DNA of 64,000 bases, from NCBI RefSeq assembly GCF_018860765.1, contig NZ_JAHKPV010000001.1, positions 671,594-735,593 of the forward strand. The letters run 5' to 3'. The translations under genes and the position numbers were made by a program. The DNA comes from Marinobacter salexigens (GTDB taxonomy: Bacteria; Pseudomonadota; Gammaproteobacteria; Pseudomonadales; Oleiphilaceae). Of this stretch, positions 33,869 through 42,667 are shown in pieces (the stretch's first letter is position 1; each line of letters begins with the position of its first letter). The notes beneath the pieces are model-generated. The model had not been told where the DNA came from, ran no database searches, and was given only the letters and a program-made list of their open reading frames with translations.

Positions 33869-33985
33869 CTAACGGCCAGAGGTTAACCGAGGGCCTCTCG
33901 ACGATACCACTGCTTTCTTTTCCTTTGCAGTTAAAAGCGGTTTCTTTTTCGTGCCCTTTTTCTTATCTTGTCCTTTACTCGTCAT
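33869..33985 (-). CDS. Small lysine-rich protein (38 aa)
   Basis: MTSKGQDKKKGTKKKPLLTA then KEKKAVVSSRGPRLTSGR. Very basic and probably unstructured. The GAGG ribosome site six bases before the ATG at 33985 is good. Similar short SKG-DKKK-type proteins are common in pseudomonads and relatives, function unknown. The frame is open further upstream, but that part looks non-coding. Confidence 0.5.
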   Translation of the reverse strand: MTSKGQDKKKGTKKKPLLTAKEKKAVVSSRGPRLTSGR

Positions 33986-34137
33986 ATCTACCTCAATAAT
34001 CAATACACTGCCATCAGCAGCAGGCTGCCCTGCAGTATTAATCAGTATGGCCCTGTTGATGAACAAAGGAAGGGTTTGTCGTTCTTTGTGATTGCTGTAG
34101 GGATTGCGTGTAATCTGGCTATCCAGAGAGGCTCTCA

Positions 34138-35055
34138 ATGAACACTCTTACGATTAATATTGAGCAGATGGCCGCTGTGTTGGACACACTGCCAGACCCC
34201 GTTTTTATTTTGTCACGCAGCGGCAAATATGTGGCCGTGTATGGTGGTCGCGATGAACGCTATTATCATAGCGGCAGCGGGCTTGTCGGTCTGTATATTG
34301 CCGATGTGGTCAAGGCTGAGAAAGCAGACTGGTTTCTTGAGCAGATCGATTGCGCACTCAAAACCGGTAAACTTGTGATCAAAGAGTACGAGTTGAGCAG
34401 CAGGGATGTTAAAGGCGTGCCTGATGATAATGGGCCTGTGGCTCCCATTTGGTTTGAGGCCCGTATTCAGGCACTTGATTTCCTGATTGACGATGAAGCC
34501 GCGGTGCTTTGGGTTGCAAGTAATATATCTGAGCGACACGATCTAGAAATCAAACTGCGTGAGTTCAGCGATACAGATCAGCTTACAGGGCTTTTCAACC
34601 GTAGGAGGCTTGAACGTGATCTGGCTCTTTATTATGAGACGTTTGAGCGCTATTCCTTGCCCACTTCCATTTTGATGCTTGATCTGGACCACCTGAAGAC
34701 GGTTAATGACACGCTTGGCCATCATGCGGGCGACGAAATGATCCGTGAGGTTGCAGACGTTTTCCGAACAGAACTCCGGAAAACGGACACCGCTAGTCGC
34801 TTTGGCGGCGATGAATTTGTTATTGTCCTGCCGAATACAGAACAGAAGCAGGCTGTGCAGTTTGCTGAACGGCTTTGCGAGTGTGTTCGGCGAAAGCTTC
34901 AGCGTTTCTCTGCCAATGGTGTTGCTGTGACTGTCAGCCTTGGGGTGACTGTGACAATGCCTGAAGACCGTAGTTTTGAAGCCACCCTGAAACGAGCGGA
35001 TAAGGCGTTGTACGAAGCTAAAAAACGGGGGAGAAATCAGGTCGTTGCAGTTTGA
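34138..35055 (+). CDS. Diguanylate cyclase with N-terminal PAS-like sensor domain
   Basis: Enzyme of 305 aa making cyclic di-GMP from two GTP. A PAS-like domain (about residues 8-132: LDTLPDPVFILSRSGKYVAV to WVASNISERHDLE) precedes the GGDEF domain (about 140-303). The active site is intact (RFGGDEF, residues 221-227). The inhibitory I-site RxxD is present as RKTD (214-217), five residues upstream. No membrane segment, so it senses a cytoplasmic signal. Likely affects biofilm or motility. Confidence 0.92.
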   Translation: MNTLTINIEQMAAVLDTLPDPVFILSRSGKYVAVYGGRDERYYHSGSGLVGLYIADVVKAEKADWFLEQIDCALKTGKLVIKEYELSSRDVKGVPDDNGPVAPIWFEARIQALDFLIDDEAAVLWVASNISERHDLEIKLREFSDTDQLTGLFNRRRLERDLALYYETFERYSLPTSILMLDLDHLKTVNDTLGHHAGDEMIREVADVFRTELRKTDTASRFGGDEFVIVLPNTEQKQAVQFAERLCECVRRKLQRFSANGVAVTVSLGVTVTMPEDRSFEATLKRADKALYEAKKRGRNQVVAV

Positions 35056-35154
35056 TAATGAATTCATCTACCAATTCATAGTCTCACCTATTTTGTACGT
35101 AGAAACTATGTCAGGCTCACAGCCCAAATTTATAGACAAGGACGTTTGGCCAGA

Positions 35155-36066
35155 ATGACTAAAAAGAAGAACTCATCCCTTTGGCACCCACGTTTGTGGC
35201 CATCATGGGCAATTGTATTTTTACTATATCTTCTTTCTTTTTTACCCATGTCATCCAAGCAGCGGCTAGGTGCTCGATTAGGCCGTTTTTTGAGTCGCAA
35301 GCTCAAATCCCGTGCGCGAGTGGCTGATCGAAACCTCGAACTCTGCTTTCCTGAGCTAGATAAAGAAGCACGCAAAAAGCTTGTGCAAGACAACTTTATT
35401 GCCTGCACCCGCGGGTTTCTGGAAAGCGCTCATGCTTGGTGGCGTGATATATCGCCCTATTGTGAGGCGGCCGAGGTGCAGGGGTTGGAGCATCTTCGAG
35501 AAGCTCAAAGCAGAGGTAAAGGTGTGCTTTTAATCGGCGGCCATTACAGTATTTTTGACTTCGCGTTACCGCTGGTTGCCTGCCACTTGAAAAAACCCGG
35601 ATATGTTTATCGGCCCAATAACAATCCGGTTATTGACCGAATGATTGAAAACGGCCGCCGCCGCCACTTTGGTATCCGGCCGTTTACTAAGCGCGAGTTA
35701 CGGCCAATGGTGACTTTTTTGAAGAAAGGGGGCGAAGTTTGGTTTGCCTGCGATCAGGATTTCGGTGGTAAAACGGAACTGTTCGTGCCGTTTTTTGGTG
35801 TGGAAGCAGGCTGCATTACTTCTCCAAGTTACATTGCTAAAGTCTCTGGCGCGTCGGTTATTTGTGTGAGCCACCTACGGATGCCAGATGGTGGTTACCG
35901 AGTTATTTTCTCTCCGATACAGGCTGGCTTTGGGGCGGATAAAGTTAAGGATACCGAGGTTTGGAACCGGTATATTGAAGACGCGATTCGCGAGCAGCCT
36001 GATCAGTATTTATGGCTGCACAAGCGCTTTAAATCTCGCCCCGAAGGAGGATGCAAAGTCTACTGA
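35155..36066 (+). CDS. Lysophospholipid acyltransferase, LpxL/HtrB family
   Basis: Membrane-anchored acyltransferase of 303 aa, probably adding a secondary acyl chain to lipid A or a related lipid. One N-terminal helix (WAIVFLLYLLSFLP) is followed by the catalytic H-x4-D (GGHYSIFDFAL, about residues 128-138), then CDQDFG and the late YLWLHKRFK typical of the family. I prefer the ATG at 35155 to the TTG at 35146. Which LpxL/LpxM member it replaces is not clear. Confidence 0.87.
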   Translation: MTKKKNSSLWHPRLWPSWAIVFLLYLLSFLPMSSKQRLGARLGRFLSRKLKSRARVADRNLELCFPELDKEARKKLVQDNFIACTRGFLESAHAWWRDISPYCEAAEVQGLEHLREAQSRGKGVLLIGGHYSIFDFALPLVACHLKKPGYVYRPNNNPVIDRMIENGRRRHFGIRPFTKRELRPMVTFLKKGGEVWFACDQDFGGKTELFVPFFGVEAGCITSPSYIAKVSGASVICVSHLRMPDGGYRVIFSPIQAGFGADKVKDTEVWNRYIEDAIREQPDQYLWLHKRFKSRPEGGCKVY

Positions 36067-36130
36067 GCAGGTGGGCTTTCCCTGTGCGGGAAAGGTGAAG
36101 GGTTAACTAAGCAACCCTGCCAAGTGGGTT

Positions 36131-36586
36131 TCAGTCGCCATTGATGACTTCATGCTGAAAGCGGCCGAGCACCGACATAATGATTAGGGCCATTAGGGTC
36201 ACCATGCCAGCGAGGGCAAAGATTCCCAGACCACAGGCCACGCCAATGGCGCCTGCCATCCAGATCGATGCCCCGGTGGTAATACCCTGTATGTTACCGC
36301 GACTCTGGATAATACTACCCGCCCCAAGAAACCCGATCCCGCCTATAACCCCTTCCACAATACGGGTTGGATCAATACTCGCTGAGGGATCGCCTTCTGC
36401 TGTGGCAAACAGAATGTGCATCCCCATGATGATAAAAGCAGAAGCCCCGAGCGAGACAAGCATGTGAGAACGCAAGCCCGCAGCCTTACCCCTAAATTCT
36501 CTCTCCAGACCTAAAACAAGAGCTAGGCCAGCTGCTGCAAGAAGCCGGATGAACATATCCAGCACAGGGATTTCTGTATCGAACAT
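36131..36586 (-). CDS. MgtC/SapB family membrane protein
   Basis: Protein of 151 aa with four to five membrane helices. The signature MgtC N-terminal region is clear: LLAAAGLALVLGLEREFRGKAAGLRSHMLVSLGASAFIIMG, then RIVEGVIGGIGFLGAGSII. It lacks the ACT-like C-terminal domain of virulence MgtC, so it belongs to the short SapB-type. Role in Mg2+ homeostasis or ATP-synthase modulation is known only for relatives. Confidence 0.9.
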   Translation of the reverse strand: MFDTEIPVLDMFIRLLAAAGLALVLGLEREFRGKAAGLRSHMLVSLGASAFIIMGMHILFATAEGDPSASIDPTRIVEGVIGGIGFLGAGSIIQSRGNIQGITTGASIWMAGAIGVACGLGIFALAGMVTLMALIIMSVLGRFQHEVINGD

Positions 36587-36600
36587 GGCGTACCTCGCTT

Positions 36601-37779
36601 TTATTTGCCCAACAGCTCACCGACGGGGCGCAGGTTTACAATGTGGTCGCACAAAGATTTTATAATCATGAGGATAGGTGTGGCGATGATTAGCCCTATC
36701 GGCCCCCAGAGCCAGCCCCAGAAAAGAAGGCCGATAAAGATCGCCACGGCGTTGAGGCTTGATATCTGGCTGGTCAGCCAAGGCGTCAAAAGATAGCCCT
36801 GAACACTGGTGATGGCCAATGAGGTGCCTGCTACGATAATGGTCATTTCCATTTCACCAAACTGGAGAAATGCTGCAAAGCCAGTACCAACTAACACCAG
36901 AAACGGGCCAAGGTAGGGTATGGCGCTGGCGATACCGGCAACCACGCCCCATAGCATTGCCTGCTCCACGCCGAGGGCTAGAAATGCAATCCAGGTTACA
37001 AGCCCCACGAACAGGGCGCCAAGCAGCATCACAAACAGGAACCGCCGCACCTGGCGGTGAAAATCGACCATAATCCGGGCAGCTTTACGCATTCGCCCGA
37101 ACGACGGGCCTGAGAGCTTTACAATCTTGCGTTTATACAACGATCCCACGGCCAGTATGAAGTACACGAGAAGTAACACGGAAAAAAACTGTGAGATAAG
37201 CACCAGTGCAGCTGGTGAGCCTTTCAGCACGTATTGCTGAATATCCATCGGCTTATCTACTACCCGCACAGGTGTCACGCCTTCATGTGCGGGGTGCTTG
37301 TCACTTTGCCCCTGAGCTGCAGATTCCTCAATTTTTTTAGCGGCCGCTTGAGCCTTTTCCATGAGCCCTTGTTCTTGATCAGGAGCTTTAGCTTCATTGC
37401 GCTTAAATTCGTTGATGGCGACAGGGATTTTGTCCAGCATAGCCATGGCTTCGCGTTGCAGGGGGATGCTGGCTGCGGCAATCGCTCCAAGCAGTGTAAC
37501 CATGACGATGGCAGCGCTCAGGGCTCTGGGGAGCCTCAGCCGGTCAAGCGTCGACACCAGTGGGTCGAGGGCGTAGCTGATTAAAACCGCGACCATTAGC
37601 GGAAGGAGCACCGCCTGAGCCCAGTTGATAAAATAGAGGGTGGCTATGCTGGCGAGAATAACCATCGATGTGCTGCGAACACTTACGGCTTCAATCAGTG
37701 CCTTCCGCTGTTTTTGACTATTGTGGTCTATGTTGTCGGGGCGGAGCTCACTCTGTTCGTTGCTTACCATGGTTTCCAC
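36601..37779 (-). CDS. AI-2E family transporter (PerM/YdiK type)
   Basis: Membrane protein of 392 aa with about eight helices. Family landmarks include YFINWAQAVLLPLMVAVLISYALDPLVSTLDR near the N terminus and LGPFLVLVGTGFAAFLQFG and WLWGPIGLIIATPILMIIK near the C terminus. A charged periplasmic insert (about residues 130-180, rich in Ala, Lys and Gln) is longer than usual. Relatives export autoinducer-2 or act in Na+/H+ exchange; the actual substrate is unknown. Lies 14 bases upstream of mgtC on the same strand. Confidence 0.88.
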   Translation of the reverse strand: METMVSNEQSELRPDNIDHNSQKQRKALIEAVSVRSTSMVILASIATLYFINWAQAVLLPLMVAVLISYALDPLVSTLDRLRLPRALSAAIVMVTLLGAIAAASIPLQREAMAMLDKIPVAINEFKRNEAKAPDQEQGLMEKAQAAAKKIEESAAQGQSDKHPAHEGVTPVRVVDKPMDIQQYVLKGSPAALVLISQFFSVLLLVYFILAVGSLYKRKIVKLSGPSFGRMRKAARIMVDFHRQVRRFLFVMLLGALFVGLVTWIAFLALGVEQAMLWGVVAGIASAIPYLGPFLVLVGTGFAAFLQFGEMEMTIIVAGTSLAITSVQGYLLTPWLTSQISSLNAVAIFIGLLFWGWLWGPIGLIIATPILMIIKSLCDHIVNLRPVGELLGK

Positions 37780-37912
37780 TGTGGTGGTTGTAAGGTTTAT
37801 ATCCTATCAATTGTAGACCGCTCTGGCAGCGTGCGAGAAAAAAACAACAGAGTCGTAATGACGCGCCAACTTTATATTGCGACGCGTCGGGCTTTACTCA
37901 AGTGCTTTTCTT

Positions 37913-37942
37913 TTGCGTCGCGGCGACACCCGCTCCTATAAT
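37913..37942 (+). promoter_or_regulatory. Predicted sigma-70 promoter for the TRAP operon
   Basis: TTGCGT (37913-37918), an 18-base spacer, perfect TATAAT (37937-37942), 70 bases upstream of the binding-protein gene. Confidence 0.5.
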
Positions 37943-38012
37943 CCCCCATGACCGTGATGTGCTCGGCATCTCTCCCCGAGCTTTGCCATGCCAATAAAAA
38001 AAGGAAAACAAC

Positions 38013-39023
38013 ATGCTGAAAACCCGCTCTTTAATCGCTGTTGCCGCGGCGACTTTGTTGCTCAGCTCTGCTGCGAACGCCCAATACAAAGATGAATACA
38101 CAGTTTCTACGGTTCTGCCGTCGGCATTTCCTTGGGGGCAGGCTGCGGATAAATGGGTCGAGTTGGTGAAAGAGCGCTCTGAAGGGCGCATCAATATGAA
38201 GATTTACAGCAACTCCCAGCTGGTTTCCGGAGACCAAACCAAAGAGTTTTCTGCCATGCGCTCCGGGTTGATCGATATGGCCGTGGGTTCGACTATCAAC
38301 TGGTCGCCTCAGGTTCCTGAATTGAACCTGTTCTCCTTGCCATTCCTGATGCCGGATAATGCCGCGATTGATGCAATCACTCAGGGTGAGGCGGGCAAGG
38401 CGGTGTTCAAAGCGATTGAAAAACGCGGCGTTACACCACTGGCTTGGGGCGAAAATGGCTTTCGTGAGCTGTCCAACTCCAAATTGGCTATCAGCGAGCC
38501 AGCAGATCTTGAGGGCTTAAAAATTCGGGTTGTAGGCTCGCCTTTGTTTCAGGACACCTTCTCCGAGCTGGGCGCTAACCCCACGCAAATGAGCTGGGCA
38601 GACGCTAAGCCAGCACTGACCACCGGCGCGGTTGATGGTCAGGAAAATCCGCTTTCGGTTTTTGACGTGGCGCGTATCGATCAGGTTGGGCAGGAGCACC
38701 TCACGCTGTGGCACTACATGGCCGACCCGTTGGTGTTTGCGGTAAGTAACCGTGTTTGGAGCCAGTTCAATGCGGAAGATCAGGCGCTTCTGAAACAAGC
38801 GGCAATCGACGCTGGCAAATGGGAAATTGAAAAATCCCGTGCCGAGCTTGCGGACACGCTACAGGCCATTAAAGATCGAGGTGTAACCGTTACGGAGCTC
38901 ACCCAGGCGCAGCACGACGCGTTCGTGAAGGCGACTCGCCCGGTTTATGAAAAGTGGACACCGCGCATTGGCGAAGACCTGGTGAAACAGGCCCAGTCTG
39001 CTGTCGCTAATCGTAAGCAGTAA
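38013..39023 (+). CDS. TRAP transporter periplasmic binding protein DctP-like
   Basis: Extracytoplasmic solute receptor of 336 aa (signal peptide ending ANA-QY). The TRAP-type pattern is visible: WVELVKERSEGRINMKIYSNSQL, then GLKIRVVGSPLFQDTFSELGANPTQM with the ligand-gripping Arg in KIRVVGS, and DGQENPLSVF. Most such receptors bind organic acids such as C4-dicarboxylates, but specificity is not readable here. Heads the dctPQM-type operon; overlaps the next gene by one base. Confidence 0.92.
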   Translation: MLKTRSLIAVAAATLLLSSAANAQYKDEYTVSTVLPSAFPWGQAADKWVELVKERSEGRINMKIYSNSQLVSGDQTKEFSAMRSGLIDMAVGSTINWSPQVPELNLFSLPFLMPDNAAIDAITQGEAGKAVFKAIEKRGVTPLAWGENGFRELSNSKLAISEPADLEGLKIRVVGSPLFQDTFSELGANPTQMSWADAKPALTTGAVDGQENPLSVFDVARIDQVGQEHLTLWHYMADPLVFAVSNRVWSQFNAEDQALLKQAAIDAGKWEIEKSRAELADTLQAIKDRGVTVTELTQAQHDAFVKATRPVYEKWTPRIGEDLVKQAQSAVANRKQ

Positions 39024-39517
39024 TGTCCTCACGACCCCCGAAGTTCCGGCCGGAAGCCTGGCTGGCATCGTTGGCGCTGATCGCAATCTGTGTGATCAGC
39101 TTGGGCAACGTGATTGTCCGCTACACCACCGATGCCTCCTTTGCGTTCACTGAGGAGTTCTCGGTGTTTCTTCTGGTATTGCTAACGTTTGCTGGCGCCG
39201 CGGTGGCTGCTCGTAATAATCAGCACATACGGATTGAGCTGATTGAGCACTACTTGCCGCCCGCTGCGTTGAAGGTATTGTTTGTGGTGCAGTGGCTGGT
39301 GGGCGTGTCGGTTATGGGGGTCACGACTTGGTATGGCGCTATTTTTGCGATGCAAGAATACGACTGGGAGTCCCTATCACCCGGGTTGGGGCTGCCCAAC
39401 TGGATTTATGTAATTTGGTTACCGCTGATGTCGGCTGCCATTATTTTCCGGATGACCCAGAACTTCATTGACCGAATGCGTGGCAAGAAAGACGCGGAGG
39501 TCATCCATGAATCCTGA
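39023..39517 (+). CDS. TRAP transporter small permease (DctQ)
   Basis: Four-helix membrane subunit, 164 aa. Typical features are VIVRYTTDASFAFTEEFSVFLLVLLTFAGAAVAARNNQHIRIEL and a following two-helix half. Works with DctM to import the ligand brought by the binding protein. Its end overlaps the large-permease gene by 11 bases. Confidence 0.92.
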   Translation: MSSRPPKFRPEAWLASLALIAICVISLGNVIVRYTTDASFAFTEEFSVFLLVLLTFAGAAVAARNNQHIRIELIEHYLPPAALKVLFVVQWLVGVSVMGVTTWYGAIFAMQEYDWESLSPGLGLPNWIYVIWLPLMSAAIIFRMTQNFIDRMRGKKDAEVIHES

Positions 39518-40811
39518 TTTGTTGATGATCGGCAGCTTTCTGGTGGCATTACTGCTGGGTGTTCCCGTTGCCATCGCGCTGGGTTTTGGTGGATTGGTGG
39601 GGATCGTTGCTGGCTTGTCACCCGACATGCTCGCGACGTTTGGCACCAACACCTACAACAGTGTGTCTAAGTATCCACTGATTGCGATACCTTTGTTTAT
39701 TCTCACCGGGCTTATTTTTGAGCGGGCCGGGGTGGCTGCCAGTTTGGTGCGCTTTGCTCAGGCCATTATCGGCCCTCGCCATGGCAGCCTAACGGTTGTT
39801 GCGGTTCTCGTGTGCCTTATCATGGGCGGAATGAGCGGTTCAGGGCCTGCAGATGCTGCAGCCGTGGCGATGGTGATGTTGCCCAGTATGCGTAAGGCGG
39901 GCTATCCACAGCCCTTTTCTGCCGCGCTGATTGCGGCTTCATCCTCCACCGCCATACTGATTCCCCCATCCATTGCGTTGATTCTTTATTCTATTGTGGT
40001 GCCGGGTGTGGATTTACGGGCGCTGTTTGCTGCGGGCTTGTTTCCGGGCATTCTGGCCGGGTTATCGCTGCTGGTACCGGCGCTGTACCTCGCCCGCAAG
40101 TTTGGTTGGGAGAACCCCGAAACCTCGGAGCGCCCGCCGTTTTGGCCCAGCTTCAAGGCGGCGTTGCCCGCGTTGTTTGCACCGGTCATCATTCTAGGCG
40201 GTTTGCGCTCCGGGCTATTCACCCCCACCGAAGCCGCAGTGGTCGCCGTGGCTTACGGTGTACTTGTAGGCTGCGTGGTATACCGAAACCTGAGCTTACG
40301 CAGCTTGTTTGATCTAATGACCGACGCGGCGGTCACATCCGGCGTGGTTATGTTGATCATTGCGCTGGCGGGTATTTTCGCCTGGGCGGGAACCACGCTG
40401 GGTACTTTCCAGCATCTTGCGGATGGACTGTTGTCGCTTTCCGACAACGGTTGGGTGTTGTTGGGCTTGGTCATGGTGCTGGTGTTAATCGCTGGCATGT
40501 TGCTGGATGCGGTGTCGATTTACCTGATTCTCATCCCCATTGTATTACCGTTGATGAATCATTTTGGCTGGAACCCTGTGTGGTTCGGTATTTTGCTGGC
40601 AATGAACATCGCCATTGGGCAATTCACCCCACCCGTAGCGGTTAACCTGATGGTTACAACACGTATTGCGAATATTCGTCTGGAACATACCATAGGCTGG
40701 GCGTTGGTCTTTATTGCTGCAATGAGCGTTAGCTTACTTTTGGTGATGCTGATGCCCGGGATTGCTCTCTGGCTTCCGGAGCAGCTTGGTTATGTTGTTG
40801 GGCCTTGGTAG
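39507..40811 (+). CDS. TRAP transporter large permease (DctM)
   Basis: Large membrane subunit of 434 aa with about 12 helices and a sodium-coupled elevator-type fold. Landmarks: GVPVAIALGFGGLVGI, FILTGLIFERAGVAASLVRF, MSGSGPADAAAVAMVMLPSM, ASSSTAILIPPSIALILYS and IGQFTPPVAVNLMVTTRIA. The ATG at 39507 gives a normal N terminus (MNPDLLMIGSFLVALLLGVP). Completes the dctPQM operon. Confidence 0.93.
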   Translation: MNPDLLMIGSFLVALLLGVPVAIALGFGGLVGIVAGLSPDMLATFGTNTYNSVSKYPLIAIPLFILTGLIFERAGVAASLVRFAQAIIGPRHGSLTVVAVLVCLIMGGMSGSGPADAAAVAMVMLPSMRKAGYPQPFSAALIAASSSTAILIPPSIALILYSIVVPGVDLRALFAAGLFPGILAGLSLLVPALYLARKFGWENPETSERPPFWPSFKAALPALFAPVIILGGLRSGLFTPTEAAVVAVAYGVLVGCVVYRNLSLRSLFDLMTDAAVTSGVVMLIIALAGIFAWAGTTLGTFQHLADGLLSLSDNGWVLLGLVMVLVLIAGMLLDAVSIYLILIPIVLPLMNHFGWNPVWFGILLAMNIAIGQFTPPVAVNLMVTTRIANIRLEHTIGWALVFIAAMSVSLLLVMLMPGIALWLPEQLGYVVGPW

Positions 40812-40841
40812 AGGTGTAATTTCAGGTAGCGGCGGAAGTTT

Positions 40842-40878
40842 ATAGGTGTGACCTATCGTTATCTTAAATATAATCAAT
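40842..40878. promoter_or_regulatory. OxyR binding site upstream of ahpC
   Basis: First half ATAGGTGTGACCTAT (40842-40856) matches ATAG-N-T-N3-A-N-CTAT at every conserved base. After a seven-base gap the second half (40864-40878) matches 7 of 10 conserved positions. The site ends beside the -35 region of a TATAAT at 40905-40910, as expected for an OxyR-activated promoter. Confidence 0.75.
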
Positions 40879-40957
40879 TTTACCAAACTTGGCTTTTTGC
40901 TTAGTATAATGGCTGTAGATTCGTAAACACGCAAACGAACTGATAGGAGTGATATCC

Positions 40958-41521
40958 ATGGGCGTAATCAATAGCGAAATCAAACCGTTTAACGCAACTG
41001 CCTTCAAGCAGGGCGAGTTTGTAGAGATTTCTGAAGCTGACGTGAAAGGCAAGTGGTCGATCTTTTTCTTCTACCCAGCAGACTTCACGTTTGTTTGCCC
41101 GACAGAACTGGGCGACGTGGCAGATCACTACGAAGAACTGCAGAAGATGGGTGTTGAAGTATTTTCTGTGTCTACCGACACGCACTTCACTCACAAAGCA
41201 TGGCACGACAGCTCTGAGACGATTGGTAAGATCAACTACTTCATGGTTGGCGACCAGAACGGCAGCATCACCAACAACTTTGGTGTGATGCGTGAAGGTC
41301 AGGGTCTTGCAGACCGCGCTACCTTCCTGATCGATCCTGATGGAATCATTCAGGCAATGGAAATCACTGCAGAAGGTATTGGCCGAGATGCAGACGATCT
41401 GATGCGCAAAGTGAAGGCCGCCCAGTACGTGCGCAACCACCCAGGTGAAGTGTGTCCGGCCAAGTGGAAAGAAGGCGAAGCGACATTGGCTCCGTCTCTG
41501 GATCTTGTTGGCAAGATCTAA
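40958..41521 (+). CDS. ahpC: Peroxiredoxin, alkyl hydroperoxide reductase subunit C
   Basis: Typical two-Cys peroxiredoxin of 187 aa that reduces hydrogen peroxide and organic peroxides. Peroxidatic Cys in [17 protein letters not shown] (about residues 35-51) and resolving Cys in [10 protein letters not shown] (about 162-171). AGGAG precedes the ATG at 40958. OxyR-type operator upstream; the reductase ahpF lies 1.1 kb away on the same strand, separated by the opposing DUF3581 gene. Confidence 0.96.
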   Translation: MGVINSEIKPFNATAFKQGEFVEISEADVKGKWSIFFFYPADFTFVCPTELGDVADHYEELQKMGVEVFSVSTDTHFTHKAWHDSSETIGKINYFMVGDQNGSITNNFGVMREGQGLADRATFLIDPDGIIQAMEITAEGIGRDADDLMRKVKAAQYVRNHPGEVCPAKWKEGEATLAPSLDLVGKI

Positions 41522-41575
41522 GCTTTCCACAAAACAGAAAGTAGACAGTACAGGTTCTCTAAGAACTTGTTATTA

Positions 41576-41608
41576 ACACAAAACCCCGGGCTATCCGGGG
41601 TTTTGTGT
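41576..41608. terminator. Bidirectional rho-independent terminator
   Basis: A perfect 14-bp stem, ACACAAAACCCCGG with CCGGGGTTTTGTGT, around a five-base loop. T- and A-rich arms serve both ahpC and the convergent DUF3581 gene. Confidence 0.88.
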
Positions 41609-41630
41609 GTTTGCGGCTTACGAATAGGGC

Positions 41631-42362
41631 CTAGGGTTCGACCGCGTCGACACCGTACCGGGACCCGCGAGCCTTCAGTCGATAGAACTCTTCAATCACG
41701 CCCGCCATGGCATCCGGGCAATAGGGTCGGAGTCCGCCCAGCACAAGGCGTTTGGACACTTCACCCACAGCTTGGCCATTGGAATTGAGCCGGTATTCCA
41801 GAGTGACATTACCGCGTTTGCCACTGTCTTCCAGCTCAGCTTTGTGAAGTTCCAGCTCAGGTGATGACGCATCCAGATTATCCAAAGTCAGGCTCATGCT
41901 CTCGTACATCACCATGGGCCGATCGGGATTGAACATCACACCCTTTGATTCCATCAGTGGTATCAAAGTGTGCGGGAAGTTCTTGCCGGAAGCTGCCACA
42001 TAACAACGGGTAAACTCTTCAATAACTTTTTCATCCCGGGTTATGTCGCCGCTGCGAGTGACTTCCAGATACACCTTGTCGTTCTGGTCGCAAACCTGAA
42101 TGGACTCGTCTCCGTTTTCACGGAACTCTAGAGGAACCCCGTCTCCAAGCAGGGCACGGAACTGGAAGGTCATGTGCCGGGAAAGGCCGAAGCGCGAGAC
42201 CACTACGGCAAAAAGCAGATCTCCGGGAACGCAGAAGCGGCGGGCGTCGGGATCATGAATCGGGTTGAAATCTCCGGCCACTTCTTTGGCAAATTGGCTG
42301 GCCTGAGGGGCGGAAATATATACGCGTCCGTCTTGAATTGAATAAAAACGGTCTAGAAACAT
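41631..42362 (-). CDS. DUF3581 domain protein
   Basis: Cytoplasmic protein of 243 aa in the DUF3581 family of gammaproteobacteria. The motif ASQFAKEVAGDFNPIHDPDARRFCVPGDLLFAV suggests a hotdog-like (MaoC/dehydratase-related) fold, since a GDFNPIH motif is shared with hydratase-type hotdog enzymes. No catalytic role is established. Lies between ahpC and ahpF on the opposite strand. Confidence 0.82.
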   Translation of the reverse strand: MFLDRFYSIQDGRVYISAPQASQFAKEVAGDFNPIHDPDARRFCVPGDLLFAVVVSRFGLSRHMTFQFRALLGDGVPLEFRENGDESIQVCDQNDKVYLEVTRSGDITRDEKVIEEFTRCYVAASGKNFPHTLIPLMESKGVMFNPDRPMVMYESMSLTLDNLDASSPELELHKAELEDSGKRGNVTLEYRLNSNGQAVGEVSKRLVLGGLRPYCPDAMAGVIEEFYRLKARGSRYGVDAVEP

Positions 42363-42513
42363 TTGCTACCTATCCTGAATGCAAAAGGGTGACGACACTG
42401 CGCCTTGCAACATGGTACCGAGGTCTGGCGTGTAAGGGTATGCGCTATTTGTACATTCACAGGACCTGGTGCTTTCGGGGTGCACTTTTAATAATGTTAT
42501 TGTCACATATTCA

Positions 42514-42528
42514 ATAGCATTCAGCTAT
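42514..42528. promoter_or_regulatory. OxyR-like half site upstream of ahpF
   Basis: ATAGCATTCAGCTAT matches ATAG-N-T-N3-A-N-CTAT at 9 of 10 conserved bases. A second half seven bases downstream matches only about 5 of 10. It lies in the 305-base gap between DUF3581 and ahpF, in which I saw no other feature. Confidence 0.5.
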
Positions 42529-42667
42529 CAATACGTTCGTGTCAATTAATTTGAGCATTTCATTGTGGGTGCGTATCTTGAAGACATATCCCAAACAAAG
42601 ATTGCCTGAGGTGTGAGTTCAATCACTCAAGCAATCGCTTTACGAATCCAGAAAGGAGAATCCGTAC

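Noticed and set aside
36076..36094. CTTTCCC/GGGAAAG hairpin after the acyltransferase gene
   Set aside because: Short stem and no T tract; too weak to call a terminator.
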